Shown piece by piece: positions 16,914 through 25,080 of a DNA stretch of 35,836 nucleotides. The notes under the pieces were generated by a model that saw nothing but the letters and a program-made list of their open reading frames with translations, was not told the origin of the DNA and searched no databases. Each line of letters starts with the position of its first letter. Position 1 is the first letter of the stretch. Source of the DNA: Deltaproteobacteria bacterium UBA5329 (GTDB lineage Bacteria; Desulfobacterota; Syntrophorhabdia; Syntrophorhabdales; Syntrophorhabdaceae); the NCBI GenBank assembly GCA_002408185.1, contig DHQV01000040.1, positions 15,209 to 51,044 on the forward strand, written 5' to 3'. Made by a program: the position numbers and the translations under genes.

Positions 16914-19508
16914 ATGAAATCTGTCTGTTTGAAGAAGCACGAAAGGCCCCCCCGGGGGCCTTTCGTTTATGTATGCTTTTTAGTTTTTTCTTTATTTTTT
17001 CTCACAGGTCTCTTATTTCCGGGAAGGACGGCTGCAATGGAAAGACATACTCTCAAGAACGGCCTCAATTACATTTTGGAAGAGCGGAAGAACACCGGCG
17101 TAGTCGCCGTTCAGGTCTGGATGAATGTTGGCAGTAAGGACGAGGATGACAGGGTCGCCGGCATAACGCATTTCATCGAGCACCTTATATTCAAGGGAAC
17201 CGACAAGATAAAGGGCAATGAGTTCGCCAGGAAGATCGAGGCAATGGGCGGCAGCGTCAACGCATTCACCTCGTTTGACAATACGGTATATCATATAATC
17301 GTCCCGAGCACGGTGTTTCGTGAAGGCTTCGAGTTGCTCATGGAATCGGTGAAAAACCCCGTTTTTCCCGATCAGGAGATCGCCAAGGAACGCAAGGTGG
17401 TCCTTGAAGAGATAAAGATGGGGGAAGACGATCCGCAGCGGAAACTTTTCAAGGAACTTTTCTCGTTAAGCTATCATGGCGAGGTCTATGGGAGGCCGGT
17501 CATTGGCTTCAGGGAGACGGTCGAGAACATTACCCGGGACGACATCGTCAAATACTTTGGGACCCATTATGTCCCTTCGAACCAGACAATCGTTATTACG
17601 GGGGATTTTGACAGAGACGCGGCGCATGATATCATAGTCCGGTATCTTTCCGACCAAAAAAGCCCAAAAAAGGAAACCCCGAAGAAGGTCGCTGGCAGTA
17701 GATCAAAGGGTGAAACCGAAAAGATCATATATAAGGATGTGCGGGAAAATTATATCGCCCTCGCATACGGGATCCCGAAACGGACCGATCCGGATGTTCC
17801 GGCGGTCGATGTGCTGGGGACGATACTGGGGGATGGCGAGAGCGCAAGACTTCAAGAGGTATTGAAGAAGCGCAAGGCAATCGTCAACGGGATATCGACA
17901 TATGTATTTACGCCGCAGGAAGAGGGGCTTTTCGTTGTCTATGCCAATTATTCGGGCGATGACACGCAGAAGGTCATGCGCGGAATAGAGGGCGAGATCC
18001 GGCGTATGCAAAAGGAAGATATCAGTGAATGGGAGCTTGTCAAGGCCAGGAACATGCTCAAGGCATACTATATCTACGATGCCGAGGCGGCTCAAGGCAG
18101 GGCACGCCAGATCGGGGACTCGACAACCATGACCGGTGACCCTGATTTTATCGATAAATACCTCAAGGCGGTCGACAAGGTGTCGGCGGCCGATGTTAAG
18201 AGGGTGGCAGGGAAATACCTTGCGACAAAGGACCGTCGAACTGTGATCATAGGGCCGAAGAAGGTCGCAAATCCTTACACGAAAAACCTCAAGAATGGCT
18301 TGAAGTGTCTTGTCAACAAAAACGATTCCAGCCCGACATTTTCGGTCAGGGTGGGTTTTGCAGGAGGCTTGAAAGCCGAGGAAATCGGCAAGAACGGCGA
18401 ATTCAATATCCTGTCGCGAATGCTGCTCAAAGGTACGAAGGAGAAGACCTCTTCGGACATAGCCCGTGAGATAGATATGCTCGCCGGTTCACTGGTGCCC
18501 TATAATGGCAGGAATGTTTTTGGGCTTTCGGGGAAGTTCCTGAGCAAGGATATCAAGACCGTAATTTCCCTTATCAAGGAACTGCTCCTTCAGTCTTCCT
18601 TTACCGATCAGGAGCTCACACGGGTAAAGAGGGAGGTACTGTCGGAGATACGCCAGAGGGATGACGATCCGGTGTCGTATACATTCCTGCGCTTCAACCA
18701 GGTGATGTTCGCGAATCATCCCTACAGTTTGGATCCGATCGGCACCGAGAAGGATGTGGAGAAATTGTCGCTCGATGACATTGCGGGCCTTTACCGTCAG
18801 TACGTCACACCAGGCGGAGCCGTTATCGCATTCTCCGGCGATGTCGACGAAAAAGAGATCTTCAAGCTGATGGAGGACCTTTTTCAGGAATGGGAAGGCA
18901 AGAAAACCGTCCTTAAAAAGGTCTACATGAAGCCGTTCCGGAAGACGGTCAATGTGAGCAAAGACATCGAGCAGGTCCATATCGTGTTCGGTTTCCCTGG
19001 CCCCGGACTCATCGATGAGGACCGGTATCCGGCGGAGGTCCTCGATGCCGCATTGAGCGGTATGGGCGGGAGGATACATAAGGCCTTGAGGGAAGAAAAC
19101 CCCTATGCGTATGCGGTGACATTCTTCAACCAGATGGCATATGAAACTGGGGCTATGGGTATATATATCGGAACGAGCCCGGCTTTCCTCAAGGATGTCG
19201 AACACATTGCCAGGCGGGAAATTCAAAAAATCATCACCGAAGGCTTTTCGCTCCAGGAGATAGAGGACGGAAAGAACTACATCATCGGGAATCACTATAT
19301 CAGGATGCAGGCGAATAGCGCAAAGGCATCCTCAATGTGTTTGGATAGTCTTTACGGGCTCGATCCGGACCTTTTCAAGACATTTCCCAATTTTATCGAG
19401 AAAGTGACAAAGGAGGATGTCGACCGTGCCGCACGAAAATATATCAATATGGACTGGATGGCAGAGGTTCGCGTGGGCAGGGTAGGGCCGGATAAGAAAA
19501 CCCCCTAA
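16914..19508 (+). CDS. Secreted two-domain M16 family zinc peptidase
   Basis: I start the gene at the ATG at 16914, 5 bases after iorB, giving 864 residues. The longer open frame from 16770 overlaps iorB and reads as its shadow. The N-terminus has a basic region and a hydrophobic core (FVYVCFLVFSLFFLTGLLF), then GRTAA, a plausible signal-peptide cleavage region, so the protein should act in the periplasm. The first half is an active pitrilysin-type domain with the inverse zinc motif HFIEH (H86, E89, H90). The second half, from about residue 445, repeats the fold but has GEFNILSRMLLKGT at that place and so is not catalytic, as is usual. Relatives degrade peptides and process proteins. A hairpin lies inside codons 9-18. 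Confidence 0.9.
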   Translation: MKSVCLKKHERPPRGPFVYVCFLVFSLFFLTGLLFPGRTAAMERHTLKNGLNYILEERKNTGVVAVQVWMNVGSKDEDDRVAGITHFIEHLIFKGTDKIKGNEFARKIEAMGGSVNAFTSFDNTVYHIIVPSTVFREGFELLMESVKNPVFPDQEIAKERKVVLEEIKMGEDDPQRKLFKELFSLSYHGEVYGRPVIGFRETVENITRDDIVKYFGTHYVPSNQTIVITGDFDRDAAHDIIVRYLSDQKSPKKETPKKVAGSRSKGETEKIIYKDVRENYIALAYGIPKRTDPDVPAVDVLGTILGDGESARLQEVLKKRKAIVNGISTYVFTPQEEGLFVVYANYSGDDTQKVMRGIEGEIRRMQKEDISEWELVKARNMLKAYYIYDAEAAQGRARQIGDSTTMTGDPDFIDKYLKAVDKVSAADVKRVAGKYLATKDRRTVIIGPKKVANPYTKNLKNGLKCLVNKNDSSPTFSVRVGFAGGLKAEEIGKNGEFNILSRMLLKGTKEKTSSDIAREIDMLAGSLVPYNGRNVFGLSGKFLSKDIKTVISLIKELLLQSSFTDQELTRVKREVLSEIRQRDDDPVSYTFLRFNQVMFANHPYSLDPIGTEKDVEKLSLDDIAGLYRQYVTPGGAVIAFSGDVDEKEIFKLMEDLFQEWEGKKTVLKKVYMKPFRKTVNVSKDIEQVHIVFGFPGPGLIDEDRYPAEVLDAALSGMGGRIHKALREENPYAYAVTFFNQMAYETGAMGIYIGTSPAFLKDVEHIARREIQKIITEGFSLQEIEDGKNYIIGNHYIRMQANSAKASSMCLDSLYGLDPDLFKTFPNFIEKVTKEDVDRAARKYINMDWMAEVRVGRVGPDKKTP
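16940..16978 (+). terminator. Terminator-like hairpin between iorAB and the M16 coding body
   Basis: CGAAAGGCCCC at 16940-16950 pairs perfectly with GGGGCCTTTCG at 16955-16965 around a 4-base loop. The following stretch is T-rich (from TTTATG through a T5 run at 16976). The stem has 11 pairs, eight of them G-C or flanked by G-C. It would end iorAB transcripts, but it lies within the first 20 codons of the downstream peptidase gene. Confidence 0.65.
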
Positions 19509-19524
19509 ATATAGATCATCAGAT

Positions 19525-19635
19525 CGTAAGTCGTAACGGTTGATGGCATAATAAATGACAACCACGGGGTGGTAGTCGTTTGTTATGTATATGACCCGCA
19601 AGTAGTAATTAAGCATGGCCGACGACTTACGAGGA
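19525..19635. repeat. Nested inverted repeat with heptamer arms, after the M16 gene
   Basis: Outer arms are heptamer pairs: CGTAAGT, CGTAACG at 19525-19538, and in the opposite sense ACGACTT, ACGAGGA at 19622-19635. They share the perfect 10-base inverted core CGTAAGTCGT/ACGACTTACG. The arms enclose a separate 19-pair hairpin (19547-19587). There is no coding frame in the element. Confidence 0.7.
19547..19587 (+). other. Long hairpin, possible structured RNA
   Basis: Bases 19547-19565 can pair with 19569-19587 around the loop GGG: 19 positions with one A-A mismatch and two U-G wobbles. Both wobbles are stable only in RNA copied from the + strand sense; on the other strand they would be A-C. 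This suggests, but does not prove, a folded + strand RNA, possibly the 3' end of the M16 transcript. Confidence 0.5.
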
Positions 19636-19650
19636 TCTTGCAAGCATTTG

Positions 19651-19692
19651 ATATCCCTGGATAATAAAGAGTTATCCAGGGATATTTCTTTT
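19651..19692 (+). terminator. Rho-independent terminator after the M16 gene
   Basis: ATATCCCTGGATAA at 19651-19664 pairs perfectly with TTATCCAGGGATAT at 19672-19685 around a 7-base loop, and TTCTTTTT follows. The stem has 14 pairs. It lies about 60 bases ahead of the LDH gene and isolates it from the upstream operon. Confidence 0.85.
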
Positions 19693-19752
19693 TACCGGAC
19701 CTATATTTGAAGGAACAGTCAATATGACAAAATTAAGATCGGGGAGGATGGT

Positions 19753-20706
19753 ATGAGATCAGTATCAGGAAGAAAGGTGGTCATTACAGGAGTAGGCGCA
19801 GTAGGTGCCACTTTTGCCTTTGCGCTCGCGCAGAGCGGTGTTGCAGACGAGATAGTGCTCATCGACAGCAACGAAAAGCTCGCGCATGGCCAGGCCCTCG
19901 ATCTCCTGCACGGTCAATCGTTCTTTCCCACTGTCGATATCAGATCCGGTGGTGCCTCGGAATACGGGGATGCAGACATTATAGTTATTACGGCGGGACG
20001 CGCTCAACGCCCCGGCGAAACACGGCTCCAGCTCGTCAAAAATAACGCTGTTATCGTACAGGGCATCGTGAAAGAGATCGTTGAGCAAAGATCGGCCGCA
20101 GCAATGCTTGTCGTTACGAATCCTGTGGATATTATGACGTATGTTGCGCTTAAGGCAAGCGGTTGGGATAAGGGACGCGTTATCGGTTCCGGAACGGTCC
20201 TCGACAGCTCCCGGTTAAGGCACATACTTAGCTCGTTCTGCAACGTGGATGTGCACAATGTTCACGGCTACGTCCTCGGAGAACACGGCGACACTGAATT
20301 TGCTGCATGGTCCATGACGAACCTTGCCGGTATTACGATCGATACGTACTGTCCGCTATGCGGGAGGTGCCTTGATTGGATGGGCGAGAGGGCCAGGATC
20401 GAAGAAGAGGTCCGGAAGTCCGCGTATCATATAATAGATTATAAAGGTGCGACCAATTTTGCTGTAAGCCTTGTAATGGTTACGATCACTGAAGCGATCC
20501 TGCGCGGGCAAAATAGCGTACTGACCGTTTCCACCATGCTGGAAGGAGAATTCGGTATAGACGACGTCTGTCTCAGCGTACCCTCCATAGTCTCCGCCAA
20601 CGGGGTCCACCGGATCATAGAAGGTCCTCTCAGACCTGACGAATTCGAGGCCCTTTCCCGGTCTGCTGCGACGCTTAAGAACGTCATTCGTGACATAACA
20701 TCATGA
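19753..20706 (+). CDS. ldh: L-lactate dehydrogenase
   Basis: The 317-residue NAD-dependent enzyme interconverts pyruvate and lactate. It has the GVGAVGATFA dinucleotide loop at 13-22, the specificity loop AQRPGETR (Gln, as in lactate rather than malate dehydrogenases), the NPVD motif, and catalytic H178 in GEHGDTE. A cysteine triad C200-x2-C203-x2-C206 (CPLCGRC) lies in the region where Thermotoga-type LDHs carry a similar motif, which suggests a bond with Gram-positive/thermophile-type enzymes rather than typical proteobacterial ones. GGGGAGG is about 5 bases ahead of the ATG. It stands alone after a strong terminator. Malate dehydrogenase activity is less likely but not excluded. Confidence 0.88.
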   Translation: MRSVSGRKVVITGVGAVGATFAFALAQSGVADEIVLIDSNEKLAHGQALDLLHGQSFFPTVDIRSGGASEYGDADIIVITAGRAQRPGETRLQLVKNNAVIVQGIVKEIVEQRSAAAMLVVTNPVDIMTYVALKASGWDKGRVIGSGTVLDSSRLRHILSSFCNVDVHNVHGYVLGEHGDTEFAAWSMTNLAGITIDTYCPLCGRCLDWMGERARIEEEVRKSAYHIIDYKGATNFAVSLVMVTITEAILRGQNSVLTVSTMLEGEFGIDDVCLSVPSIVSANGVHRIIEGPLRPDEFEALSRSAATLKNVIRDITS

Positions 20707-20804
20707 CCCGGATCACCGGAACCGGGTTTCCATGATCTTCCTGGTTTCCGAGACGGACCATTCGTGATTTGCGGGTCTCGTGATAATAAAACCGGGGTCA
20801 GCCG

Positions 20805-21152
20805 TTATACCGCTTTTCTCCAGTAATTCCGTGTTCTGATATTCCACTCGGGATCGCTCGTATCGGGCCAGTTGTCTTTATCGAAACATGGAGCTTTTTT
20901 CAGCATATCTTTCGAGACATCGAGAATGAATTTGTGTTCATCTCGCGAGATCTGCAGGGCCTCCCATGGAATGGCGAAGAGTTTGTCTCCCATGCCGACT
21001 ATTCCCCCGAAGCTGAGCACAGCATATGCGATACGGCCGGTATCGAGATCGACCATAACATCTTCGATCTCGCCAAGGTCTTCACCGGTGGCGTTTCTCA
21101 CCGCGTCCCCTGCAAGAGTGGAACATGAAACCGGACCTCTGAATTTTGTCAT
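20805..21152 (-). CDS. PRC-barrel domain protein
   Basis: The 115-residue protein is a PRC-barrel. The core runs from VSCSTLAGDAVRNATGEDLG through IEDVMVDLDTGRIAYAVLSF and ends at KLFAIPWEAL. The C-terminal tail (CFDKDNWPDTSDPEWNIRT) is acidic and aromatic and is shared by many stand-alone PRC-barrel proteins of soil and sediment bacteria. These proteins have been linked to RNA processing (RimM) or photosynthetic reaction centres, but the free-standing kind has no firm role. AAGGA precedes the ATG by about 9 bases. The LDH and PRC genes converge across about 100 bases. Confidence 0.87.
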   Translation of the reverse strand: MTKFRGPVSCSTLAGDAVRNATGEDLGEIEDVMVDLDTGRIAYAVLSFGGIVGMGDKLFAIPWEALQISRDEHKFILDVSKDMLKKAPCFDKDNWPDTSDPEWNIRTRNYWRKAV

Positions 21153-21264
21153 GACGTCGATCCTTTTTATACGTACATTAACTTAAGTACATTCCCCGGA
21201 TCCGTCAATGGTGGATATCATAGAGTCTTGTGGGAACCCCGGAACGTATAACCTGGAACAATAT

Positions 21265-22401
21265 TCAAATGTCGTCTGTTGCCGGCCGTTCGACCTGAGA
21301 TTCAAAGAACAAACGAATTGTTTTGATAATGTAGTCTTTTTCTGTCTTTTTCAGTTCAGGAAAGACAGGTATTGCGAGGCTCGTTCTGGCTGCTTTTTCA
21401 GCGATCGGGAAAGATCCCTCATCGTATCCGAGATAAGAAAAACACGGTTGAAGATGCAGGGGCACCGGGTAATATATGCCTGTCATGATCCCGTTCTCTT
21501 TGAGGTGCGCCTGAAAACCATCGCGTTTGTCTGTACGAAGGACATAATGATGAAAGATATGTGACGTCTCATCCTCAATTGTGGGAAGAGTGACCGGGAT
21601 ATCCCGAAGATGCATATTGTAATAACCGGCCGTTTCGAGCCTGGTTTTATTCCACGAAGTAAGTTTGGGAAATTTCACGGATAATGCCATTGCCTTGATC
21701 TCGTCGAGACGGCTGTTGAAACCTATCATTTCATGTATATATGGTTTGTCTCCCATTCCGTGTACCCGCAGTTTCCGTACCTTCTCGCCAAGGTCGTCCC
21801 GTTTCGTCAAAACCATTCCGCCTTCGCCGATACCGCCGAGGTTCTTTGTGGGGTAAAAACTGGTCGCTGCAATATCCCCAAAATTGCCCGCGCTGACATT
21901 GCCCCTCCGGGCGCCGAGGGCCTGCGCCATATCCTCGACGATCGGGATAGCATACTTCTGGCCGATCGCGGTTATCCTTTTCATATCGCATATTTTTCCA
22001 AAAAGGTGGACAACCATGATCGCTTTTGTTTGAGGAGTTATCGCCTTCTCGATCTTTGCCGGGTCAATGTTCATATCACTTTCCTGAATGTCGGCGAAAA
22101 CAGGGCGGGCCCCTACAAGGGCGATAGAACTGGCGCTGGAAAAGAAGGTGTACGGTGTCGTAATGACCTCATCTCCGCGGCCGATGCCGAGGGCCATGAG
22201 GGACAGTATAAGGGCATCCGTCCCATTAGCGCATGAGATGGCGTGGGGAACGCCCGTCGTAGAGGCGGCCTGTTCCTCCAGCTTAAGGCAATACTGCCCC
22301 AGGATCAGTTTCTGATCATCCAGTATCTCCCGAACGCCTTTCATTATGTCCTTCTTGACACCTCTGAACTGGGCCTTCAAGTTGATAGGGGGGATATTCA
22401 T
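21265..22401 (-). CDS. DegT/DnrJ/EryC1/StrS family PLP-dependent sugar aminotransferase
   Basis: The 378-residue enzyme belongs to the sugar aminotransferases that add an amino group to keto sugars bound to nucleotides. The PLP lysine is K186 in SFYPTKNLGG, and VEDMAQALGA (D157) holds the pyridine nitrogen. The start PPINLKAQF and the phosphate-binding CANGTDAL region match the WbpE/VioA/WlbC group. The likely substrate is a UDP- or dTDP-keto sugar for polysaccharide. It is not next to the CapD gene but could act in the same pathway. AAGGA lies about 9 bases ahead of the ATG at 22401. It is divergent from the MFS gene. Confidence 0.9.
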   Translation of the reverse strand: MNIPPINLKAQFRGVKKDIMKGVREILDDQKLILGQYCLKLEEQAASTTGVPHAISCANGTDALILSLMALGIGRGDEVITTPYTFFSSASSIALVGARPVFADIQESDMNIDPAKIEKAITPQTKAIMVVHLFGKICDMKRITAIGQKYAIPIVEDMAQALGARRGNVSAGNFGDIAATSFYPTKNLGGIGEGGMVLTKRDDLGEKVRKLRVHGMGDKPYIHEMIGFNSRLDEIKAMALSVKFPKLTSWNKTRLETAGYYNMHLRDIPVTLPTIEDETSHIFHHYVLRTDKRDGFQAHLKENGIMTGIYYPVPLHLQPCFSYLGYDEGSFPIAEKAARTSLAIPVFPELKKTEKDYIIKTIRLFFESQVERPATDDI

Positions 22402-22512
22402 AAACCTTGCATCCTTTCACATATAAATTTTGACGTGGGGTCGGTTTATGTTAACACACATTCCCCAAAATCAAAACAACATTTCGTTGCATTTTTCAGA
22501 GGATACTGTAAA

Positions 22513-23682
22513 GTGGTGCATGTGGGGCAATTTCACTCGATAAAGGGGAAAGGGTTGTTTTTCCTCGCTTTCCTCTGGTTTATCTGGTTCATGAACTTCA
22601 GCGCCAGGACCATTTTTTCTCCCATCATGCCCCTTGTCGAGGATGAGTTCTCGGTTTCTCATTCCTTGGCTGCCAGCCTGTTTTTCTACAATTCTGCGGG
22701 CTACAGCATGTCGCTTTTCCTTTCGGGCCTGTTTTCAGGGTATTTTGGCTACCGTCGTTCGGTATCACTTTCACTTCTCGTATCCGCACTGATCTTCATT
22801 GCCATCCCTTTTTCGCGCAGTTTCTCGCATCTCATCACGCTTGCCTGTGCTCTCGGCCTGACAAGCGGCATTTACCTGCCCGCGATCATCCCGATGATCA
22901 CCCATTATTATGATGAGAACAACTGGGGGAGAGTCATAGCAAGCCATGACTCCGCGGCGTCGATGAGCATTTTCGCGACGCCCTTTCTGGCTGTTTTTCT
23001 TCTTTCGTTCGTGCCCTGGAGAGGGATCTTTTTCATATTCGGCGGGCTTTTTATTATCCTTTCCGCTGTCTTTTACAGCGTCTGCATGGAGATAAAGGTG
23101 TCCCGTAGAACGCGCGGGCACCTGTCCCGCATCGTCCGGTCACCATCCTTATGGGTGATGGGGACAATGTGGGTGTTTGCTGCGGGGGCAAACTTGGGGA
23201 TTTATTTTATAACGCCTCTTTACCTCACAAAAGAATTGGGCCTCGACATAAAACACGCAAATGAGATATTCGGCTTTTCGCGTTTAGGGGGCGTGGTGAT
23301 TACAATCGCAATGGGTTTTGCGATAGACAGGTTCAGTCTCAAGAAGTTATTGTTTATCCAGCTCATTTTCGGCGGCCTTTGCACACTGTTCATACCTTTT
23401 GCAGGTATCGATCATGTGGGCTGGGTCCTTTTTGTCCAAGCGAGCGTGATCATGGGTTTCTTCCCGGTGGGCCTTGTTGCCGTCTCCCGGATGTTCAGTG
23501 CCGAAGAGCGAAGCCTGGCAACGGGGATCATGACAACCTTCGGCGTCATATTTGGCCTCGGGTTGATCCCGTACCTTCTGGGCCTGTCCGGGGACCTGGT
23601 AGGGTTCAGGTGGGGGATCTATTTCCTGGGGATATGCGTGATCATGGCAAGTGCTTTGACGCGCTTTCTTCGCATCCCGTAA
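22513..23682 (+). CDS. Major facilitator superfamily transporter
   Basis: I choose the GTG at 22513 (389 residues) because AGAGGA lies about 9 bases ahead; GTGs at 22516 and 22522 are alternatives. The open frame back to 22243 is antisense to the aminotransferase gene and is rejected. The protein is almost entirely hydrophobic, with about 12 membrane segments. The motif SGYFGYRRS follows segment 2, and AIDRFSLKKLL lies in the second half, both variants of the MFS loop signature GxxxDRxGR. The substrate is unknown; organic acids are the commonest for such sequences. An own promoter is probable, since the neighbour is divergent. Confidence 0.87.
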   Translation: MVHVGQFHSIKGKGLFFLAFLWFIWFMNFSARTIFSPIMPLVEDEFSVSHSLAASLFFYNSAGYSMSLFLSGLFSGYFGYRRSVSLSLLVSALIFIAIPFSRSFSHLITLACALGLTSGIYLPAIIPMITHYYDENNWGRVIASHDSAASMSIFATPFLAVFLLSFVPWRGIFFIFGGLFIILSAVFYSVCMEIKVSRRTRGHLSRIVRSPSLWVMGTMWVFAAGANLGIYFITPLYLTKELGLDIKHANEIFGFSRLGGVVITIAMGFAIDRFSLKKLLFIQLIFGGLCTLFIPFAGIDHVGWVLFVQASVIMGFFPVGLVAVSRMFSAEERSLATGIMTTFGVIFGLGLIPYLLGLSGDLVGFRWGIYFLGICVIMASALTRFLRIP

Positions 23683-23729
23683 CGTCCCCCTGCAAACTCC
23701 CGCAGATGGTGCGCCAGTTACTAAAATCG

Positions 23730-23758
23730 TTGACAATTACAGGAAATTAAGATAAAAA
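23730..23758 (+). promoter_or_regulatory. Promoter for the thiolase-crotonase-Etf operon
   Basis: TTGACA at 23730-23735, a 17-base spacer, and TAAAAA at 23753-23758 fit a sigma-70-type promoter with a perfect -35. The thiolase start is 40 bases past the -10, and AAGGAG lies about 7 bases ahead of that ATG. Confidence 0.6.
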
Positions 23759-23797
23759 GATTGTGAAATTTTTTTCAACTTAAGAAAGGAGACCTGT

Positions 23798-25078
23798 ATG
23801 AAAGAAGCCGTTATTGTTTCGTGCGCCAGGACTGCGATAGGGCAGTTCGGTCAATCGTTGAAGGATGTACCGGCAGTCGAACTCGGCGGAATAGCCATCA
23901 AGGAAGCGGTCAAAAGGGCAGGTTTAAGGCCGTCTCGGAACAAAGATAAAGAGGTTGCCCCGAAGATATTTGAGGGAAAGACGGACACAGAACTCGAGGC
24001 AAAGTATTATGATTATGACCCCGGCCTGAAAGAAGTTGTGATCGACGAGGTCATTATGGGTAATGTCCTCCAGGCAATGCAGGGCCAGAACCCGGGTCGC
24101 CAGGCGAGTATCCGCGGTGGCGTTCCCAAAGAAACAGCTGCTTTTACGATAAACAAGGTATGTTCATCAGGTTTACGGGCGCTGCTCCTGGCACAGCAGT
24201 CTATCCAGGTTGGCGATAATGAAATTGTCGTCGCCGGCGGCATGGAGAACATGAGCCTTGCACCGTTTGCAATCCCGTCCTTGAGATTCGGCGCCCGCAT
24301 GTTCGATACACAGGCGAGAGACATTATGGTCCTCGACGGCATCTGGGAAATTTTTTATGACTATCATATGGGTAATACCGCCGAGAATATCGCTGCAAAA
24401 TACGGCATTTCGAGATTGGAGCAGGATGAGTTCGGTCTGTTGAGCCACCAGAGGGCAATGGCAGCCATCAAGGGCGGACTTTTTAAGAATGAGATAGTTC
24501 CCGTTCCCATCAAAACTAAAAAAGGCCCCGGGGCATTCGATACGGACGAAAGACCTATGGATACCTCGATCGAGAAAATGTCGGCCCTTAGACCGGCATT
24601 CAAGAAAGACGGCACAGTGACTGCAGGCAATGCATCCGGCCTCAACGATGCCGCGGCGGCATGCGTCATGATGTCACGCGACAAGGCAAACGAACTCGGC
24701 CTGAAACCGATGGGCAAGATCATTTCCTGGGCAAATGGCGGTCTCGATCCGGCATACATGGGTTTAGGTCCCATCCCGGCGATCCAGAAAGCCCTCAAGA
24801 AGGTCAACATGACCATAGACAACATCGACTACATCGAGTTGAACGAAGCGTTCGCATCGCAGGCGATCGCATGCATCAGGGAACTCGGCGTGAACACGGA
24901 CAAATGCAACATGTTCGGCGGCGGCATATCCCTCGGTCATCCGATCGGATGCACTGGCGCCCGCCTTGTGACAACGGCCCTGTACCAGATGAAGAGACTC
25001 GGTCTCAAGTACGGTCTTGCCTCGATGTGCATCGGCGGCGGTATGGGTCTCGCAGCGATTCTCGAATGTGAGGCGTAA
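23798..25078 (+). CDS. Thiolase (acetyl-CoA C-acyltransferase)
   Basis: The 426-residue thiolase condenses acetyl-CoA units or cleaves 3-ketoacyl-CoA. The nucleophile is C122 in NKVCSSGLRALL, H381 is in SLGHPIGCTGAR, and the second cysteine C411 is in MCIGGGMGLA. It is longer than the common 390-residue thiolase because of an insert of about 35 residues near positions 45-80 (LRPSRNKDKEVAPKIFEG), which is charged. The gene heads a four-gene operon, with crotonase 2 bases downstream. Direction (synthesis or breakdown) is not decided by sequence. Confidence 0.93.
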   Translation: MKEAVIVSCARTAIGQFGQSLKDVPAVELGGIAIKEAVKRAGLRPSRNKDKEVAPKIFEGKTDTELEAKYYDYDPGLKEVVIDEVIMGNVLQAMQGQNPGRQASIRGGVPKETAAFTINKVCSSGLRALLLAQQSIQVGDNEIVVAGGMENMSLAPFAIPSLRFGARMFDTQARDIMVLDGIWEIFYDYHMGNTAENIAAKYGISRLEQDEFGLLSHQRAMAAIKGGLFKNEIVPVPIKTKKGPGAFDTDERPMDTSIEKMSALRPAFKKDGTVTAGNASGLNDAAAACVMMSRDKANELGLKPMGKIISWANGGLDPAYMGLGPIPAIQKALKKVNMTIDNIDYIELNEAFASQAIACIRELGVNTDKCNMFGGGISLGHPIGCTGARLVTTALYQMKRLGLKYGLASMCIGGGMGLAAILECEA

Positions 25079-25080
25079 TA

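Noticed and set aside
18489..19295. A 268-codon antisense frame within the M16 gene
   Set aside because: It is the complement of a well-supported second M16 domain and has no domain of its own.
20707..20735. Terminator after LDH
   Set aside because: ACCCGG and CCGGGT can pair but the stem is only 6 bases with a long loop and a short T-run, too weak to annotate.
22243..22512. N-terminal extension of the MFS transporter
   Set aside because: It overlaps the aminotransferase start antisense and is not membrane-like; GTG at 22513 has a ribosome site.
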